The position numbers and the translations under genes are program-made. From positions 1-57,845 of the forward strand of contig JAJCZF010000015.1 of NCBI GenBank assembly GCA_029262535.1: a DNA stretch of 57,845 nt, written 5' to 3'. How positions within the stretch are numbered: position 1 is the stretch's first letter; each line of letters begins with the position of its first letter. Below, in pieces: positions 35,583 through 44,737 of the stretch. The DNA is from Deltaproteobacteria bacterium. Lineage in GTDB: Bacteria > Desulfobacterota > GWC2-55-46 > JAJCZF01. The notes under the pieces were generated by a model, which was not told where the DNA came from, did not search any database, and worked only from the letters and a program-made list of their open reading frames with translations.

Positions 35583-36532
35583 AAAGGGCTACTCTTTTAA
35601 GACGGCTACTGCCCTGGAAACGTCTCTCGGCGCAAAGCGGCATGGCGCTTATTATCGTTCTGGTGGTTACGGCCTTTCTCGTTGCCGTTATTACGGAGGT
35701 TCTATATAGCGTTCATAATTATAGCTCCATGACCTCTTTATATGTGGACGGTCAGAAGGCCTCGATGCTGGCTCACGGCGGTATAGAGATAGAAAGGGCC
35801 CATCTGAACGAGCTATTACAGCAGGATACAAAGGTACTCTTTCTGAGTGATGAGGATATTTTACGAGAGGTTGAAGACCCGGACGGCCTCATTACCATAA
35901 CGGTTACCGACGAGCAGGGCAAGGTATCTCTCAATGCCATAGTGACCGAGGGCGGGGGCTCGGTCACAGAAAAGAAGGCCATCTTTGTACGGCTTCTTAA
36001 TAATCTCGGGTATGGCGCCGAGCTAGCCGATTCGCTATCGGACTGGATCGATAAGGATAATAAGCGGAGGTCTGGCGGGGCCGAGTCAACCGATTATTAC
36101 GGCAACAGAAGGCCCCCATACAGGGCGAAGAACGCGGCACTTACGAGCCTGGAAGAACTATTGCTCGTAAAGGGCTTTACTTATGAGATAATAGAAGAGC
36201 TAAGGCCTTTTGTCACAATATATACCGATGGGCGCATAAATATCAATACCGCGCCCGCGGAGGTTATAATGGTCCTTGACGAGGATATAACAGAGTCGAT
36301 GGCCAAGGCCCTTATAGAGTACAGGAGCGACACCCCATTTGTTACGACTGCGGCGATAAGAAATGTTGACGGTTTTTCGACCATCAGCGTAGGGCTTCAA
36401 AAGAAGGTAACCGTAAGGGGTGAGATATTCAGCGTACGTTCAAAGGCTCATGTCGGCGAATCGATAAAGATTCTTGAGGCCGTATTCGAGGTTAAGGACG
36501 ACGGAAAGACACTTTACTGGAGAGAGAGTTAG
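35579..36532 (+). CDS. gspK: Type II secretion minor pseudopilin GspK
   Basis: GspK is the large minor pseudopilin that caps the pseudopilus. The N-terminal helix follows SG/MALIIVLVVTAFLVAV and, as usual for GspK, lacks the glutamate at +5. The large inserted helical domain (about residues 100-230) carries helix-hairpin-helix-like turns, including NINTAPAEVIMVL. The length of 317 aa is normal. The ATG overlaps the gspJ stop (ATGA). Confidence 0.92.
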   Translation: MKRATLLRRLLPWKRLSAQSGMALIIVLVVTAFLVAVITEVLYSVHNYSSMTSLYVDGQKASMLAHGGIEIERAHLNELLQQDTKVLFLSDEDILREVEDPDGLITITVTDEQGKVSLNAIVTEGGGSVTEKKAIFVRLLNNLGYGAELADSLSDWIDKDNKRRSGGAESTDYYGNRRPPYRAKNAALTSLEELLLVKGFTYEIIEELRPFVTIYTDGRININTAPAEVIMVLDEDITESMAKALIEYRSDTPFVTTAAIRNVDGFSTISVGLQKKVTVRGEIFSVRSKAHVGESIKILEAVFEVKDDGKTLYWRES

Positions 36533-36580
36533 AATTTTTATTAATCTATAGAAACTTTTTTGGAGCTAGAGCTTTTTAAG

Positions 36581-37879
36581 ATGGCAGCGGATATTTTAAT
36601 ACTGGATTTTCAAAGAGAACGGATCGCGGCGGGTCTCTTTAATAAGGGCGCAAGCGAAGCCGAACGGACGGCCTCGGCCTCTATAGGCGACGGCGGTGAT
36701 ACGGCGGCGCTTGAAGCGGTACTTGGCGAGTTGCGTTCCGGAGGAAACGGTTCGTTCGGCACGGTTGTCTTAGGCATACGACCGTCCGACCTCAGCCTTC
36801 GCCAGATAGACGCGCCCTTTACCGACGCAAGAAAGATAGCCGAGATACTGCCGATGGAACTATCCGAGTCGCTTCTTAAAGAGCCGGAAGATCTGTTATT
36901 TTCATCGCTCACACTTGACGACGGAAAGATACTTGGCGCTGCTTGTGAAAAGGCGGTCTTACAGGGATATGGCGAGACCCTCTCGGCTTGCGGACTTTCG
37001 GCCGATATAGTCACTTCGTCTCTCTTTTCAAAGGATCGCCTCTTGTCGGGCCGCTCCGGGACAGCGGCATTTGTGGACGGCAGATCATTTGTCGCGGCGC
37101 GAGCGGGCAAGGGGATTCTCTTTAAGGAGATCACTTCGTCAAGCGATATAGGACTCGCCATTGGGAGCCTCGCTGAAGACGGCATTGAGATCAGCGATTT
37201 TTACGCGACAGGATTGGGAGCGGAATTGCTCGGTAGCGACCTCGCGCCGAAAGAGAGCAGCCACTCCGACGAAGAGTCCGGTCTATCGTCCCTTGCCGCC
37301 GCCATGACCGGCGGCGGCCTTCCGCCCCTGGATTTTCCGCTTGGGGGTGTAAAGCGGGTGGGTCTTGCCGAGGCCATTGCCAGAGGCACGAAGCTTGCAA
37401 TGCTCTTTCTTATCCTCTTTGGGGTTATGTGGGGCGGACATATTTATTTGAAGACCAAGACCGTAAAGGTTGAGGCCGACCATATTAAGAACTCTATGAA
37501 TGAAGAATATCTAAAGCTATTTCCGGGCGAGGGGGCGGTCGTATCGGACCCGGTCTACTTGCTGGAGGCAAAACTAAAGGCACTTAGGAACGACGGCGAT
37601 GCCGTTTCGGGTATAGATGTGCTGGGCCTGATGAAGGCCGTGTCCGAGCTTAACGGTTCAGCTAAAGCCGGCGATATAAGGCTCGACTCGCTGAACGCGA
37701 GGGAGCGCAAGGTGCGTCTTTCCGGTTTCGCTCTATCAAAGGACTCTTACGAGTTATTTAAAAAGTCTTTACTTGCCCGCTCCGGTTTTGAGGAGGCGAG
37801 CTTTACGACTACCGGTGGCGGCTCCGAAGGCTCAAAGACGGCCTTTACCGTTGAGTTCGTAATTTCCGGACCCTTTTAA
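36581..37879 (+). CDS. gspL: Type II secretion inner-membrane protein GspL
   Basis: GspL links the GspE ATPase to the membrane platform. A cytoplasmic actin-like domain (about 1-265) is followed by one membrane helix near residues 268-286 (AMLFLILFGVMWGGHIYL) and a periplasmic ferredoxin-like domain. The length is about 432 aa. The sequence is poorly conserved, and the call relies on this architecture and on its place between gspK and gspM. I chose the ATG at 36581. An in-frame TTG at 36560 overlaps the likely GGAG ribosome-binding site. Confidence 0.85.
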   Translation: MAADILILDFQRERIAAGLFNKGASEAERTASASIGDGGDTAALEAVLGELRSGGNGSFGTVVLGIRPSDLSLRQIDAPFTDARKIAEILPMELSESLLKEPEDLLFSSLTLDDGKILGAACEKAVLQGYGETLSACGLSADIVTSSLFSKDRLLSGRSGTAAFVDGRSFVAARAGKGILFKEITSSSDIGLAIGSLAEDGIEISDFYATGLGAELLGSDLAPKESSHSDEESGLSSLAAAMTGGGLPPLDFPLGGVKRVGLAEAIARGTKLAMLFLILFGVMWGGHIYLKTKTVKVEADHIKNSMNEEYLKLFPGEGAVVSDPVYLLEAKLKALRNDGDAVSGIDVLGLMKAVSELNGSAKAGDIRLDSLNARERKVRLSGFALSKDSYELFKKSLLARSGFEEASFTTTGGGSEGSKTAFTVEFVISGPF

Positions 37880-37889
37880 GAGGAATTAA

Positions 37890-38405
37890 ATGTCTAATAA
37901 CAAAAAGATCAGAGCTGTTACTTTAATAGTCGGCCTCTTTGTGTTAATTTTCTTTATAGCGACAAATATATATATTGGCGGATTAAAAGGCGGGGTTGAA
38001 AAGCAGCGTCTAGAGTACGCTTCTTTTGCCGCTCTAAAGCGCGATTATCTGAGTGCGCGCGCGTTGTATGGTTCCCGTATTGACGGTACGAACGGCAGCT
38101 CTTCGATGGCGGCGCTCTTTGGCTCCATAGAAAAAGATCTTGGCCTTAGCGCCAAGGTAAAGGCCGCAAGACCGCTTGAGGGCCGCATTGAGGGCGCTGT
38201 GGAGACGAACGGCCTTGGGGTCGAACTTAGCGGGCTTACGCTGAATGAACTGGTAAACCTACTATACAGGATAGAAAATCATGGAAGCAACCCCTTTATA
38301 AGAGGGTTTAATATGAAAGAGTCGCCCGGCGGCAAGGGATTGCTCGATATAAAGATGGAGATAGCGCGCGTGAAGAATACAAAAGGGGGAGGGCCGCGGT
38401 CGTGA
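37890..38405 (+). CDS. gspM: Type II secretion inner-membrane protein GspM
   Basis: GspM partners GspL in the inner membrane. It has a short cytoplasmic tail, one membrane helix (about 9-29) and a periplasmic coiled coil plus small alpha/beta domain. The length of 171 aa is typical. The sequence is weakly conserved, and order and topology support the call. AGAGGA lies before the ATG. The stop overlaps the gspC start (TGATG). Confidence 0.84.
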   Translation: MSNNKKIRAVTLIVGLFVLIFFIATNIYIGGLKGGVEKQRLEYASFAALKRDYLSARALYGSRIDGTNGSSSMAALFGSIEKDLGLSAKVKAARPLEGRIEGAVETNGLGVELSGLTLNELVNLLYRIENHGSNPFIRGFNMKESPGGKGLLDIKMEIARVKNTKGGGPRS

Positions 38406-39427
38406 TGGAATTAAAGATTATACGTGCCTCAACGGTTTTTTTGAGTCTTTGTCTGGCCTTTGTTATGGCGGTTATCTTTATAGATATAAAGTACCTTCAG
38501 GACGGCGGTTATGATATGCCGGGTCTGAAGAAGGAACTTGCCGAGGCGCACAGGCCGAAGTTAGCTCCTCTTCCTCCCGCAGTGACACCCGCTGGTTTTG
38601 AAGACCTTTCCGCTATCGGCAGCGGCGGGCTCTTTGGCGACGAAAAGATTATACTTATTAAAAAAGAGAGAAAGCCGGCCAAGGTTGCCAGAAGAGCGGC
38701 GCGCTCCACCGAGCCGAAGCCGGGGTCGGGAAATATATTTCTCAAGGGCACGATAGTAAGCGACCACGGCAACGGTTATGCCATCTTTGAGGATAAGCGT
38801 TCAAAGCGGCAAGACGTCACGCATATCGGCGACGAGGTCTTTGGCGAGGGCAAGCTTATAGGGGTAGAGAAGGACAAGGTCTTTATTGTCAAAAGCGGCG
38901 TTACGACTTATTATACCATGGCCTCTGCGGCGGCCTCCGTATCAAAGTCGGTCCGTCCGGTTACGTCCCGAAGTAAGCGCCCAAACCGCCACGGCCGCCA
39001 CCCCGGACCCGGTCAGGAGATCTTACGTCACGACCCATTTTCAATGAATATGAATGAGACAGCGGGAGAAGAGAGCGATAGTTATGGCTCTATCGACCCA
39101 AATCTTCCCGCTCTAATAGATAGGGACGACCTGGACTACTCGCTCGAAACCGCCCCGGAGATGTTGTCGTATATTAGTTTCGAGCCATATGGCACGGAGA
39201 GCGGCATAACCGGTTTTCTGGTGGGAGAAGTTGACGAGGAGAGCCTTTTCGCCTTACTGGGTCTTAAGAGAGGCGATATTATAAGCGCGCTTAACGGCCT
39301 TGAGGTTGCAGGGCCGTACGCCTGGTATAATGCCATTCAGGATTTCTATTACCTGGACGAAATAAGCCTTGTTGTAAGAAGAGAGGGTATTGACGAGAAA
39401 CTCTCTTTTGTAGTTATAAACGAATAG
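38405..39427 (+). CDS. gspC: Type II secretion protein GspC
   Basis: GspC connects the inner-membrane platform to the secretin and helps select substrates. One membrane helix (about 8-28) is followed by a Pro-rich linker, a homology-region beta domain (about 110-175, NIFLKGTIVSDHGNGYAIFE) that binds GspD N0, a low-complexity linker and a C-terminal PDZ domain (about 255-340, with GLKRGDIISALNGLEV). The length is about 340 aa, slightly long. The start ATG 38405 overlaps the gspM stop, with a GGGGGAGG stretch upstream. Confidence 0.9.
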   Translation: MELKIIRASTVFLSLCLAFVMAVIFIDIKYLQDGGYDMPGLKKELAEAHRPKLAPLPPAVTPAGFEDLSAIGSGGLFGDEKIILIKKERKPAKVARRAARSTEPKPGSGNIFLKGTIVSDHGNGYAIFEDKRSKRQDVTHIGDEVFGEGKLIGVEKDKVFIVKSGVTTYYTMASAAASVSKSVRPVTSRSKRPNRHGRHPGPGQEILRHDPFSMNMNETAGEESDSYGSIDPNLPALIDRDDLDYSLETAPEMLSYISFEPYGTESGITGFLVGEVDEESLFALLGLKRGDIISALNGLEVAGPYAWYNAIQDFYYLDEISLVVRREGIDEKLSFVVINE

Positions 39428-39452
39428 ACAGTGCTTTTATTATAAAGGGAAG

Positions 39453-41567
39453 ATGATTAATATGAGTGATTTTTTGCAAAACATAGCTGTTAAAAATTTG
39501 CTAAGTAGAAATTTTCCGGGGGCCGCTCCTCTAAGCCATGCGCTCTGCGCACTCTTTGCGGCCGTCCTTCTCTTTAGTCTACCGCCCGGGGCACTTGCCG
39601 CTAAGAGCCCTTCGGCGGAAACCGCCGCCGAAAAGATTACCGTAAACTTTGTAGATGTAAATATAACGACACTCGTTAAGTTCATAAGCGACTCGACAGG
39701 AAAGAACTTTGTCTACGACGAGCGGCTTCGAGGCAAGGTGACGATCATTGCGCCGACGCCGTTAGATAAGGACGAGGCCCTTGATCTCTTCATCTCGCTC
39801 CTGACCTTAAAGGGTTTTGCAGTCGTGCAGAGCGCGGGCGCATATAAGATAGTGCCCTCGTCCATGGTTAAGCAGAGCGCCTTTGAGGTGGAGACCAAGG
39901 AACGAAGCGCGAGCGTAAACGAAAACTATATAGCGAGGCTCATCCCTCTCAAATATGCCAAGTCGTTCGATATTATGCCACTCTTAAAACCCCTGACTTC
40001 GTCCGACGGTTATCTCTCGGCCTTTGGTCAGAGTAACTCTATCCTGGTGCTCGATACCTCGATGAATATAGAAAAACTCCTTAAGATAGTCGCCCTTGTG
40101 GATATAGAGAGCAAGGAGTACCTTCCTGAGATAATCTTTCTAAAACATGCCGACGCCGAGGGTGTCTTGCGTATATTAAAAGAAGGGGTTTCATCGGTCG
40201 CTGTCGGTAGGCCAAGGAAAGGTGCCCCTTCCAGAATAGGCGGCAACCAGGTCAAGTTTATCGCCGACGAGCGACTAAATGCGGTGATCGTCTTTGGTTC
40301 TCCCGCAGATATTGCAAAGTACAGGGAGCTTGTCTCCATCCTCGACGTTCCTTCGATGAGTTCAAGCTCAAGGATAAATGTCTATTATCTGGAAAACGCC
40401 GACGCGACCGAGCTTGCAGGTACTTTGAATTCACTCTTGGGAGAGACCGCGGGTAGTGTTAAGGTGAACGCTTCCGGAGCTGCGGGAAAGGTTGTGGCAA
40501 GGCCAACGGAACTTACCGGCAAGATCGCCATTACTCCCGATACAACGACCAATTCACTCATTATAATGGCCTCTCCTGAAAGCTTTTCCGCCCTTAAGCG
40601 CGTGATAGAGAAGCTGGATCGAAGGCCAAGGCAGGTATTTGTAGAGGCCATGATCCTGGAGGTCAAGATTCAGGAGGCCCTCTCGCTCGGCATGAAGTGG
40701 CGCGCAAGCGGCACCCAAAACGGCGACTCCGTGATCGTAGGCGGCGTTGGCACCGTGTCGAGTACGGATGTGGCGTCGATACTTACCGGTCTGGCCGGCT
40801 TCTCCATAGGCGGCATGGGCAATATAGTAAATATACCGGTAACCGACCTTACAGGAACTACGACCAATATGAGCGCCGCCGGTTACGCCGCGCTCTTTAG
40901 CCTCTCGCAGTTTAACGACACCGTGGACGTTCTGAGCACCCCGCATATACTTACGAGCGACAATAAAGAGGCCGAGATCGTCGTCGGCGAAAATGTCCCC
41001 TTCTTAAGCAGTATTGAGCGACAGGCCACCACCACGAGCCAGCCGCTCCTGCAATCGATAGAGAGGAAGAATGTCGGCATAACGCTTCGCATAAAGCCGC
41101 AGGTGAGCGAGGGTGATTATGTGAAATTAGAGATCTATCAGGAGATATCGGCCATAGCCCAGACTGCTTTGGCCGGTGGTGTCGAGGCGGCAGATCTTAT
41201 CACCACCAACCGAAGCGCATCGACCTCGGTAGTGGTTAAGGACCGCCAGACCGTCGTCATAGGCGGCCTTATACAGAACCGCGAAGTGACGATCAGGGAA
41301 AAAGTTCCATTCCTTGGAGACCTTCCGGTCCTTGGACTTCTCTTTAGCAACAAGAGCAAGGAGATACGAAAGACCAATTTGCTTGTCTACCTGACGCCCC
41401 GTATTGTAAAAGACTTTGACGAACTCGATAAGATAAAGAAAGATCAAGAGCGTATCTTTAAAGATAGTGTTGGCGAAAGGAAGAAAGGCGAATCACCGGC
41501 CCCAACAGCCATAAGGAGCCTGACGCAAGAGGCGGACAAAGTAGATGAGCTTGCCGAACAGAGATAA
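39453..41567 (+). CDS. gspD: Type II secretion secretin GspD
   Basis: GspD is the outer-membrane channel. A signal peptide (cleaved near ALAAKS, about residue 50) is followed by N0 (about 60-130), N1, N2 and N3 repeats (about 150-390) and the secretin domain. The secretin core carries ENVPFLSS and VVIGGLIQNRE. The signal is long because the start at 39453 adds a polar stretch. ATG 39462 is an alternative with weaker spacing to AAGGG. The length is 704 aa, normal. It ends 23 nt inside gspE. Confidence 0.95.
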   Translation: MINMSDFLQNIAVKNLLSRNFPGAAPLSHALCALFAAVLLFSLPPGALAAKSPSAETAAEKITVNFVDVNITTLVKFISDSTGKNFVYDERLRGKVTIIAPTPLDKDEALDLFISLLTLKGFAVVQSAGAYKIVPSSMVKQSAFEVETKERSASVNENYIARLIPLKYAKSFDIMPLLKPLTSSDGYLSAFGQSNSILVLDTSMNIEKLLKIVALVDIESKEYLPEIIFLKHADAEGVLRILKEGVSSVAVGRPRKGAPSRIGGNQVKFIADERLNAVIVFGSPADIAKYRELVSILDVPSMSSSSRINVYYLENADATELAGTLNSLLGETAGSVKVNASGAAGKVVARPTELTGKIAITPDTTTNSLIIMASPESFSALKRVIEKLDRRPRQVFVEAMILEVKIQEALSLGMKWRASGTQNGDSVIVGGVGTVSSTDVASILTGLAGFSIGGMGNIVNIPVTDLTGTTTNMSAAGYAALFSLSQFNDTVDVLSTPHILTSDNKEAEIVVGENVPFLSSIERQATTTSQPLLQSIERKNVGITLRIKPQVSEGDYVKLEIYQEISAIAQTALAGGVEAADLITTNRSASTSVVVKDRQTVVIGGLIQNREVTIREKVPFLGDLPVLGLLFSNKSKEIRKTNLLVYLTPRIVKDFDELDKIKKDQERIFKDSVGERKKGESPAPTAIRSLTQEADKVDELAEQR

Positions 41568-43122
41568 TACTCCGGCAGCCGCCGCTTCCGACCTGCCCGC
41601 TTCTATTGGCCGTGTCGATTCTATCGATTTCGCCACGGTGGATTCGAAACTCGCCGAGCGCGTGCCGCTTCATTTCGCTAAGACCAATATGGTCCTCCCT
41701 CTTCGAGAAGTTGACGGCGAACTCATCGTCGCTATCTCAAGCGCAAAAAACCTCTATGCCCTGGACGACATTAAACGGCTCTTCAATCTCCCGGTGAGAC
41801 CCGTTCTCGCCCCGGCCCACGAGATACTTGGCGCAATACACAACTTTTACGAAAAGTTCTCGGAGACGGCCCAGCAGGTGGTCGATGAGATAGAGACGGA
41901 GAGCGAGAGTCTTGAAACACTTGCCCACCGCTTCGAAGAGCCGAGGGACCTGCTTGAACTGACCGACGAGGCCCCGATAATAAAACTTCTAAATTCGCTG
42001 CTCTTTCAGGCCGTTAAGGAGAGCGCGAGCGATATACACATAGAGCCATTTGAGCGCCAATTGGAGGTCCGCTTCCGTAAGGACGGCGTGCTCTATCACA
42101 TGCTCTCTCCACCGAAGATAATTCAGGACGCGCTCATTTCTCGCGTAAAGATAATGTCTTCGCTCGATATAGCCGAGAAACGCCTGCCGCAGGACGGGCG
42201 TATTCGCCTGCTTGCCGGAGGGCGGGACGTGGACGTTCGCGTCTCGATCATCCCGACCGCCTACGGAGAGCGCGTCGTTATGAGGCTTTTGGACCGTAAG
42301 CGCGGCCTCTTGGGATTATCTAAAGTAGGTTTAAAACCAGATCAGGTAGAAAAGCTCGAAGCGATACTTATGAGGAACGAAGGTGTTGCGCTCGTCACCG
42401 GACCGACCGGAAGCGGAAAGACGACGACTTTATACGCCGCCCTTAACCGCGTTAATAGCGAAGAACGAAATATCATAACGGTAGAAGACCCGATAGAGTA
42501 CCAGCTAAAGGGTGTCGGGCAGATGCAGGTAAATCACAAGATCGACCTGACATTCGCAAACGGCCTGCGTTCGATCCTAAGGCAGGACCCCGACGTCATC
42601 ATGGTCGGTGAGATACGTGACGCCGAGACTGCCGGAATGGCGATACAGGCCTCGCTTACAGGCCACTTAGTCCTATCTACCCTTCATACCAACGACGCCG
42701 CCACCGCAGTTACGAGGCTCGTTGATATGGGGATAGAACCGTTTCTTATAAGCTCGACCCTGACCGCCGTTATCGCTCAAAGGCTCTTGCGTGTCCTTTG
42801 TGAAAGTTGCAAGGCCGCCTACACGCCAAACCACAGAGAAACAGAAATCTTCGGAAAGTTGGAGCTGCCCGAAACCCTATATAAGGCCGTCGGCTGTGCA
42901 GAGTGCTTTAATACCGGTTATCAGGGCAGGGTCGGTATATTCGAATTCATGGTCGTGGACCGCGAGTTCCGTTCCTTCCTTTCAAAGAACCCCGACTCGA
43001 ACGCCATACAGAACTACGCGCTGGAGCAAGGCATGAAGACACTAAGAGAAGACGGCCTCGACAAGGTCGCCGCCGGACTAACATGTATTGAAGAGGTCTT
43101 GCGAGTAACTCATCTGGATTAG
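41545..43122 (+). CDS. gspE: Type II secretion ATPase GspE
   Basis: GspE drives the pseudopilus from the cytoplasm. The N-terminal domain (about 1-150) binds GspL. The ATPase core has Walker A GPTGSGKTT (about residue 286), the Asp box VEDPIEYQL, Walker B QDPDVIMVGEIRD and the His box STLHTNDA. A zinc-binding element with CxxC at about 418-421 and CxxC at about 451-454 is present. The length of 525 aa is normal. The start overlaps the gspD end by 23 nt. A two-stem element begins 8 nt after the stop. Confidence 0.95.
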   Translation: MSLPNRDNTPAAAASDLPASIGRVDSIDFATVDSKLAERVPLHFAKTNMVLPLREVDGELIVAISSAKNLYALDDIKRLFNLPVRPVLAPAHEILGAIHNFYEKFSETAQQVVDEIETESESLETLAHRFEEPRDLLELTDEAPIIKLLNSLLFQAVKESASDIHIEPFERQLEVRFRKDGVLYHMLSPPKIIQDALISRVKIMSSLDIAEKRLPQDGRIRLLAGGRDVDVRVSIIPTAYGERVVMRLLDRKRGLLGLSKVGLKPDQVEKLEAILMRNEGVALVTGPTGSGKTTTLYAALNRVNSEERNIITVEDPIEYQLKGVGQMQVNHKIDLTFANGLRSILRQDPDVIMVGEIRDAETAGMAIQASLTGHLVLSTLHTNDAATAVTRLVDMGIEPFLISSTLTAVIAQRLLRVLCESCKAAYTPNHRETEIFGKLELPETLYKAVGCAECFNTGYQGRVGIFEFMVVDREFRSFLSKNPDSNAIQNYALEQGMKTLREDGLDKVAAGLTCIEEVLRVTHLD

Positions 43123-43129
43123 CACACAG

Positions 43130-43194
43130 GCACACAGGTGTGCTTCTATTTTCGCGGAGGAAGTTCTTGAAGCTCGAATAGTTGCTTCTCCGCG
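43130..43194 (+). repeat. Two-stem intergenic element, copy R3
   Basis: A 65-nt unit between gspE and gspF. The head GCACACAGGTGTGC (43130-43143) is followed by TTCTATTTTCGCGG. The body is closed by CGCGGAG (43153-43159) and AAG pairing with CTTCTCCGCG (43185-43194), ten pairs with one bulged G. The eight bases just before the head repeat its CACACAGG. Confidence 0.72.
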
Positions 43195-43262
43195 TTTCGA
43201 GTTTATTGCATATTATTTGGAGAGAAACCTTAAATCTCTAAATAAAATTATGGTTTTTACTT

Positions 43263-44477
43263 ATGTCCCTATACACCTACAACGCATACGACGTCTCGGG
43301 CAAGGAGGTCTCGGGCAAGGTCGAGGCCGCGGATTTGGCTGAGGCTCGTAAGAGGCTTAAGCAGGACGGCCTATACGCCAAAGAAGTTCGGGCCGAGGCT
43401 GCTTCGGTCGTAAAGTCGCGCTTCGCTCGTCCCTCGCGCGGGGTCTCTACGATAGATCTATCTACCGCTACGCGCCAGCTTTCTACTCTTCTTTCATCCG
43501 GCGCGCCGCTTCTCGAAGCTATGGATATGCTCATAGAAGAGACGCGCTCCGAATCTTTTACAAAGGTACTTAAAGTTGTGCGCGAAGAGGTTACGGGCGG
43601 AAGCTCGCTCGCCTCGGCGCTCGCAGTACACGCACGTGTTTTTCCTGAGATGTATGTGAGGATGGTCGAGGCAGGCGAAGAGAGCGGCACGCTCGACGCC
43701 GTTTTGATGCGCCTTGCCGACTATCTTGAAGCGAGGGCGAGAATCCTTGAGCGCGTAAGGACGGCCTTCTTATATCCGGCGGTCGTTACGACGGTGCTTA
43801 TCGCCGTGCTCGGCTTTCTTCTCGCTTATGTAGTGCCTAGTATTACGAGGATATTTGAAGATTCCGACGCGGCCTTGCCCTTTGTCACCACCGTAGTCCT
43901 TGCGGTATCGAGTGTCGTCAGCGCCTACTGGCCCGCCATACTTATTTCAATCGTGCTCGGCATCTACGCCGTAATAAAGTTCAGGCGATACCCCTCATTC
44001 AAGGCACGTTTCGATAAGATTATATTAAAGATTCCGGTCGTCGGGCCGGTCTTAAAGCTCTACTATAACGCCACCCTGTCGAGAACACTAGGAAGCCTTC
44101 TTCATAGCGGCGTGCCTATCTTAAAGGCGCTCGATATGACCGGCGGAGTCTTGGACCATACCGTCTACGAAGAGATCTTTACAAATGCTCGTAAGGATGT
44201 GACCGAGGGCGCGCCTTTATCTGCGACCTTTAGGGAGGCGACTATCTTGCCGGGCCTATTGGTCCATATGACAGCCATTGGCGAGCGTAGCGGAAAGCTC
44301 GACCAGATGCTTCTAAAAGCCGGTGAGACATATGAGAACGACTTCGAACGCGCCGTAACAAGGGCGCTCGCTTTTATGGAGCCGGCCCTTATCGTCATCC
44401 TTGGCGTGGTCGTCGGTTTTGTCGTTCTCGCCATACTATTGCCCATATTCGACCTAAACCAACTGCTCGCCAAATAA
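43263..44477 (+). CDS. gspF: Type II secretion inner-membrane platform protein GspF
   Basis: GspF is the polytopic platform around which GspE turns. It has two copies of the T2SF helical domain (about 70-195 and 270-400), with membrane helices near 170-195, 215-240 and 375-398. Typical stretches are LSTLLSSGAPLLEAMD and LGSLLHSGVPILKALD. The length of 404 aa is standard. It begins 140 nt after gspE, a longer gap than elsewhere in the locus, and that gap holds element R3. Its stop codon directly abuts element R4. Confidence 0.95.
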   Translation: MSLYTYNAYDVSGKEVSGKVEAADLAEARKRLKQDGLYAKEVRAEAASVVKSRFARPSRGVSTIDLSTATRQLSTLLSSGAPLLEAMDMLIEETRSESFTKVLKVVREEVTGGSSLASALAVHARVFPEMYVRMVEAGEESGTLDAVLMRLADYLEARARILERVRTAFLYPAVVTTVLIAVLGFLLAYVVPSITRIFEDSDAALPFVTTVVLAVSSVVSAYWPAILISIVLGIYAVIKFRRYPSFKARFDKIILKIPVVGPVLKLYYNATLSRTLGSLLHSGVPILKALDMTGGVLDHTVYEEIFTNARKDVTEGAPLSATFREATILPGLLVHMTAIGERSGKLDQMLLKAGETYENDFERAVTRALAFMEPALIVILGVVVGFVVLAILLPIFDLNQLLAK

Positions 44478-44544
44478 CCACACAGGTGTGGTCTTATTTT
44501 CGCGGGCCGGGTTTCTACCTGCCGGAAGTATCTAGTCCGCGAAA
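44478..44544 (+). repeat. Two-stem intergenic element, copy R4
   Basis: A 67-nt unit starting on the base after the gspF stop. The head CCACACAGGTGTGG (44478-44491) is followed by TCTTATTTTCGCGG. The body is closed by TTTCGCGG (44498-44505) pairing perfectly with CCGCGAAA (44537-44544). An inner GGT-TTCT-ACC hairpin is visible. This is the cleanest copy. Confidence 0.78.
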
Positions 44545-44545
44545 G

Positions 44546-44570
44546 CAGATGGTCGTCTGTTTTCTTTTGC
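44546..44570 (+). repeat. Truncated head of a two-stem element
   Basis: CAGATGGTCGTCTG (44546-44559) followed by TTTTCTTTTGC. It matches the head of copy R6 after rpoN (CAGACGGTCGTCTG, then TTTTCTTTCGC) with two differences over 25 nt, but has no body. It lies in the spacer between R4 and R5. Confidence 0.6.
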
Positions 44571-44571
44571 A

Positions 44572-44637
44572 CTACACAGGTGTGGTTTTATTTTCTCGGT
44601 GTAGGTTTTTTTACCTGCCAAAAGTATCTAGTCCGCG
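44572..44637 (+). repeat. Two-stem intergenic element, copy R5
   Basis: A 66-nt unit. The head CTACACAGGTGTGG (44572-44585) is followed by TTTTATTTTCTCGG. The inner hairpin AGGT/ACCT lies around a T-run, and the unit ends with AGTATCTAGTCCGCG, identical to R4 at this end. Overall about 80% like R4 by eye. Confidence 0.72.
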
Positions 44638-44638
44638 C

Positions 44639-44669
44639 AAAAAGGCTGCGGTATTCTGACAGCCCTTTT
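44639..44669 (+). terminator. Weak terminator-like hairpin before glcD
   Basis: AAAAAGGCTG (44639-44648) pairs with CAGCCCTTTT (44660-44669), nine of ten positions, with one A/C mismatch. Four T then C-rich sequence follow. It could end the gsp transcript before glcD. A TATAAT at 44695-44700 just downstream may belong to a glcD promoter, but no -35 fits. Confidence 0.4.
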
Positions 44670-44737
44670 CCTCCTCTCCTGAGTCATAATATAGTATAAT
44701 AATAAGATAAGATATTTTCATTTAGAGGAACTTTCGT

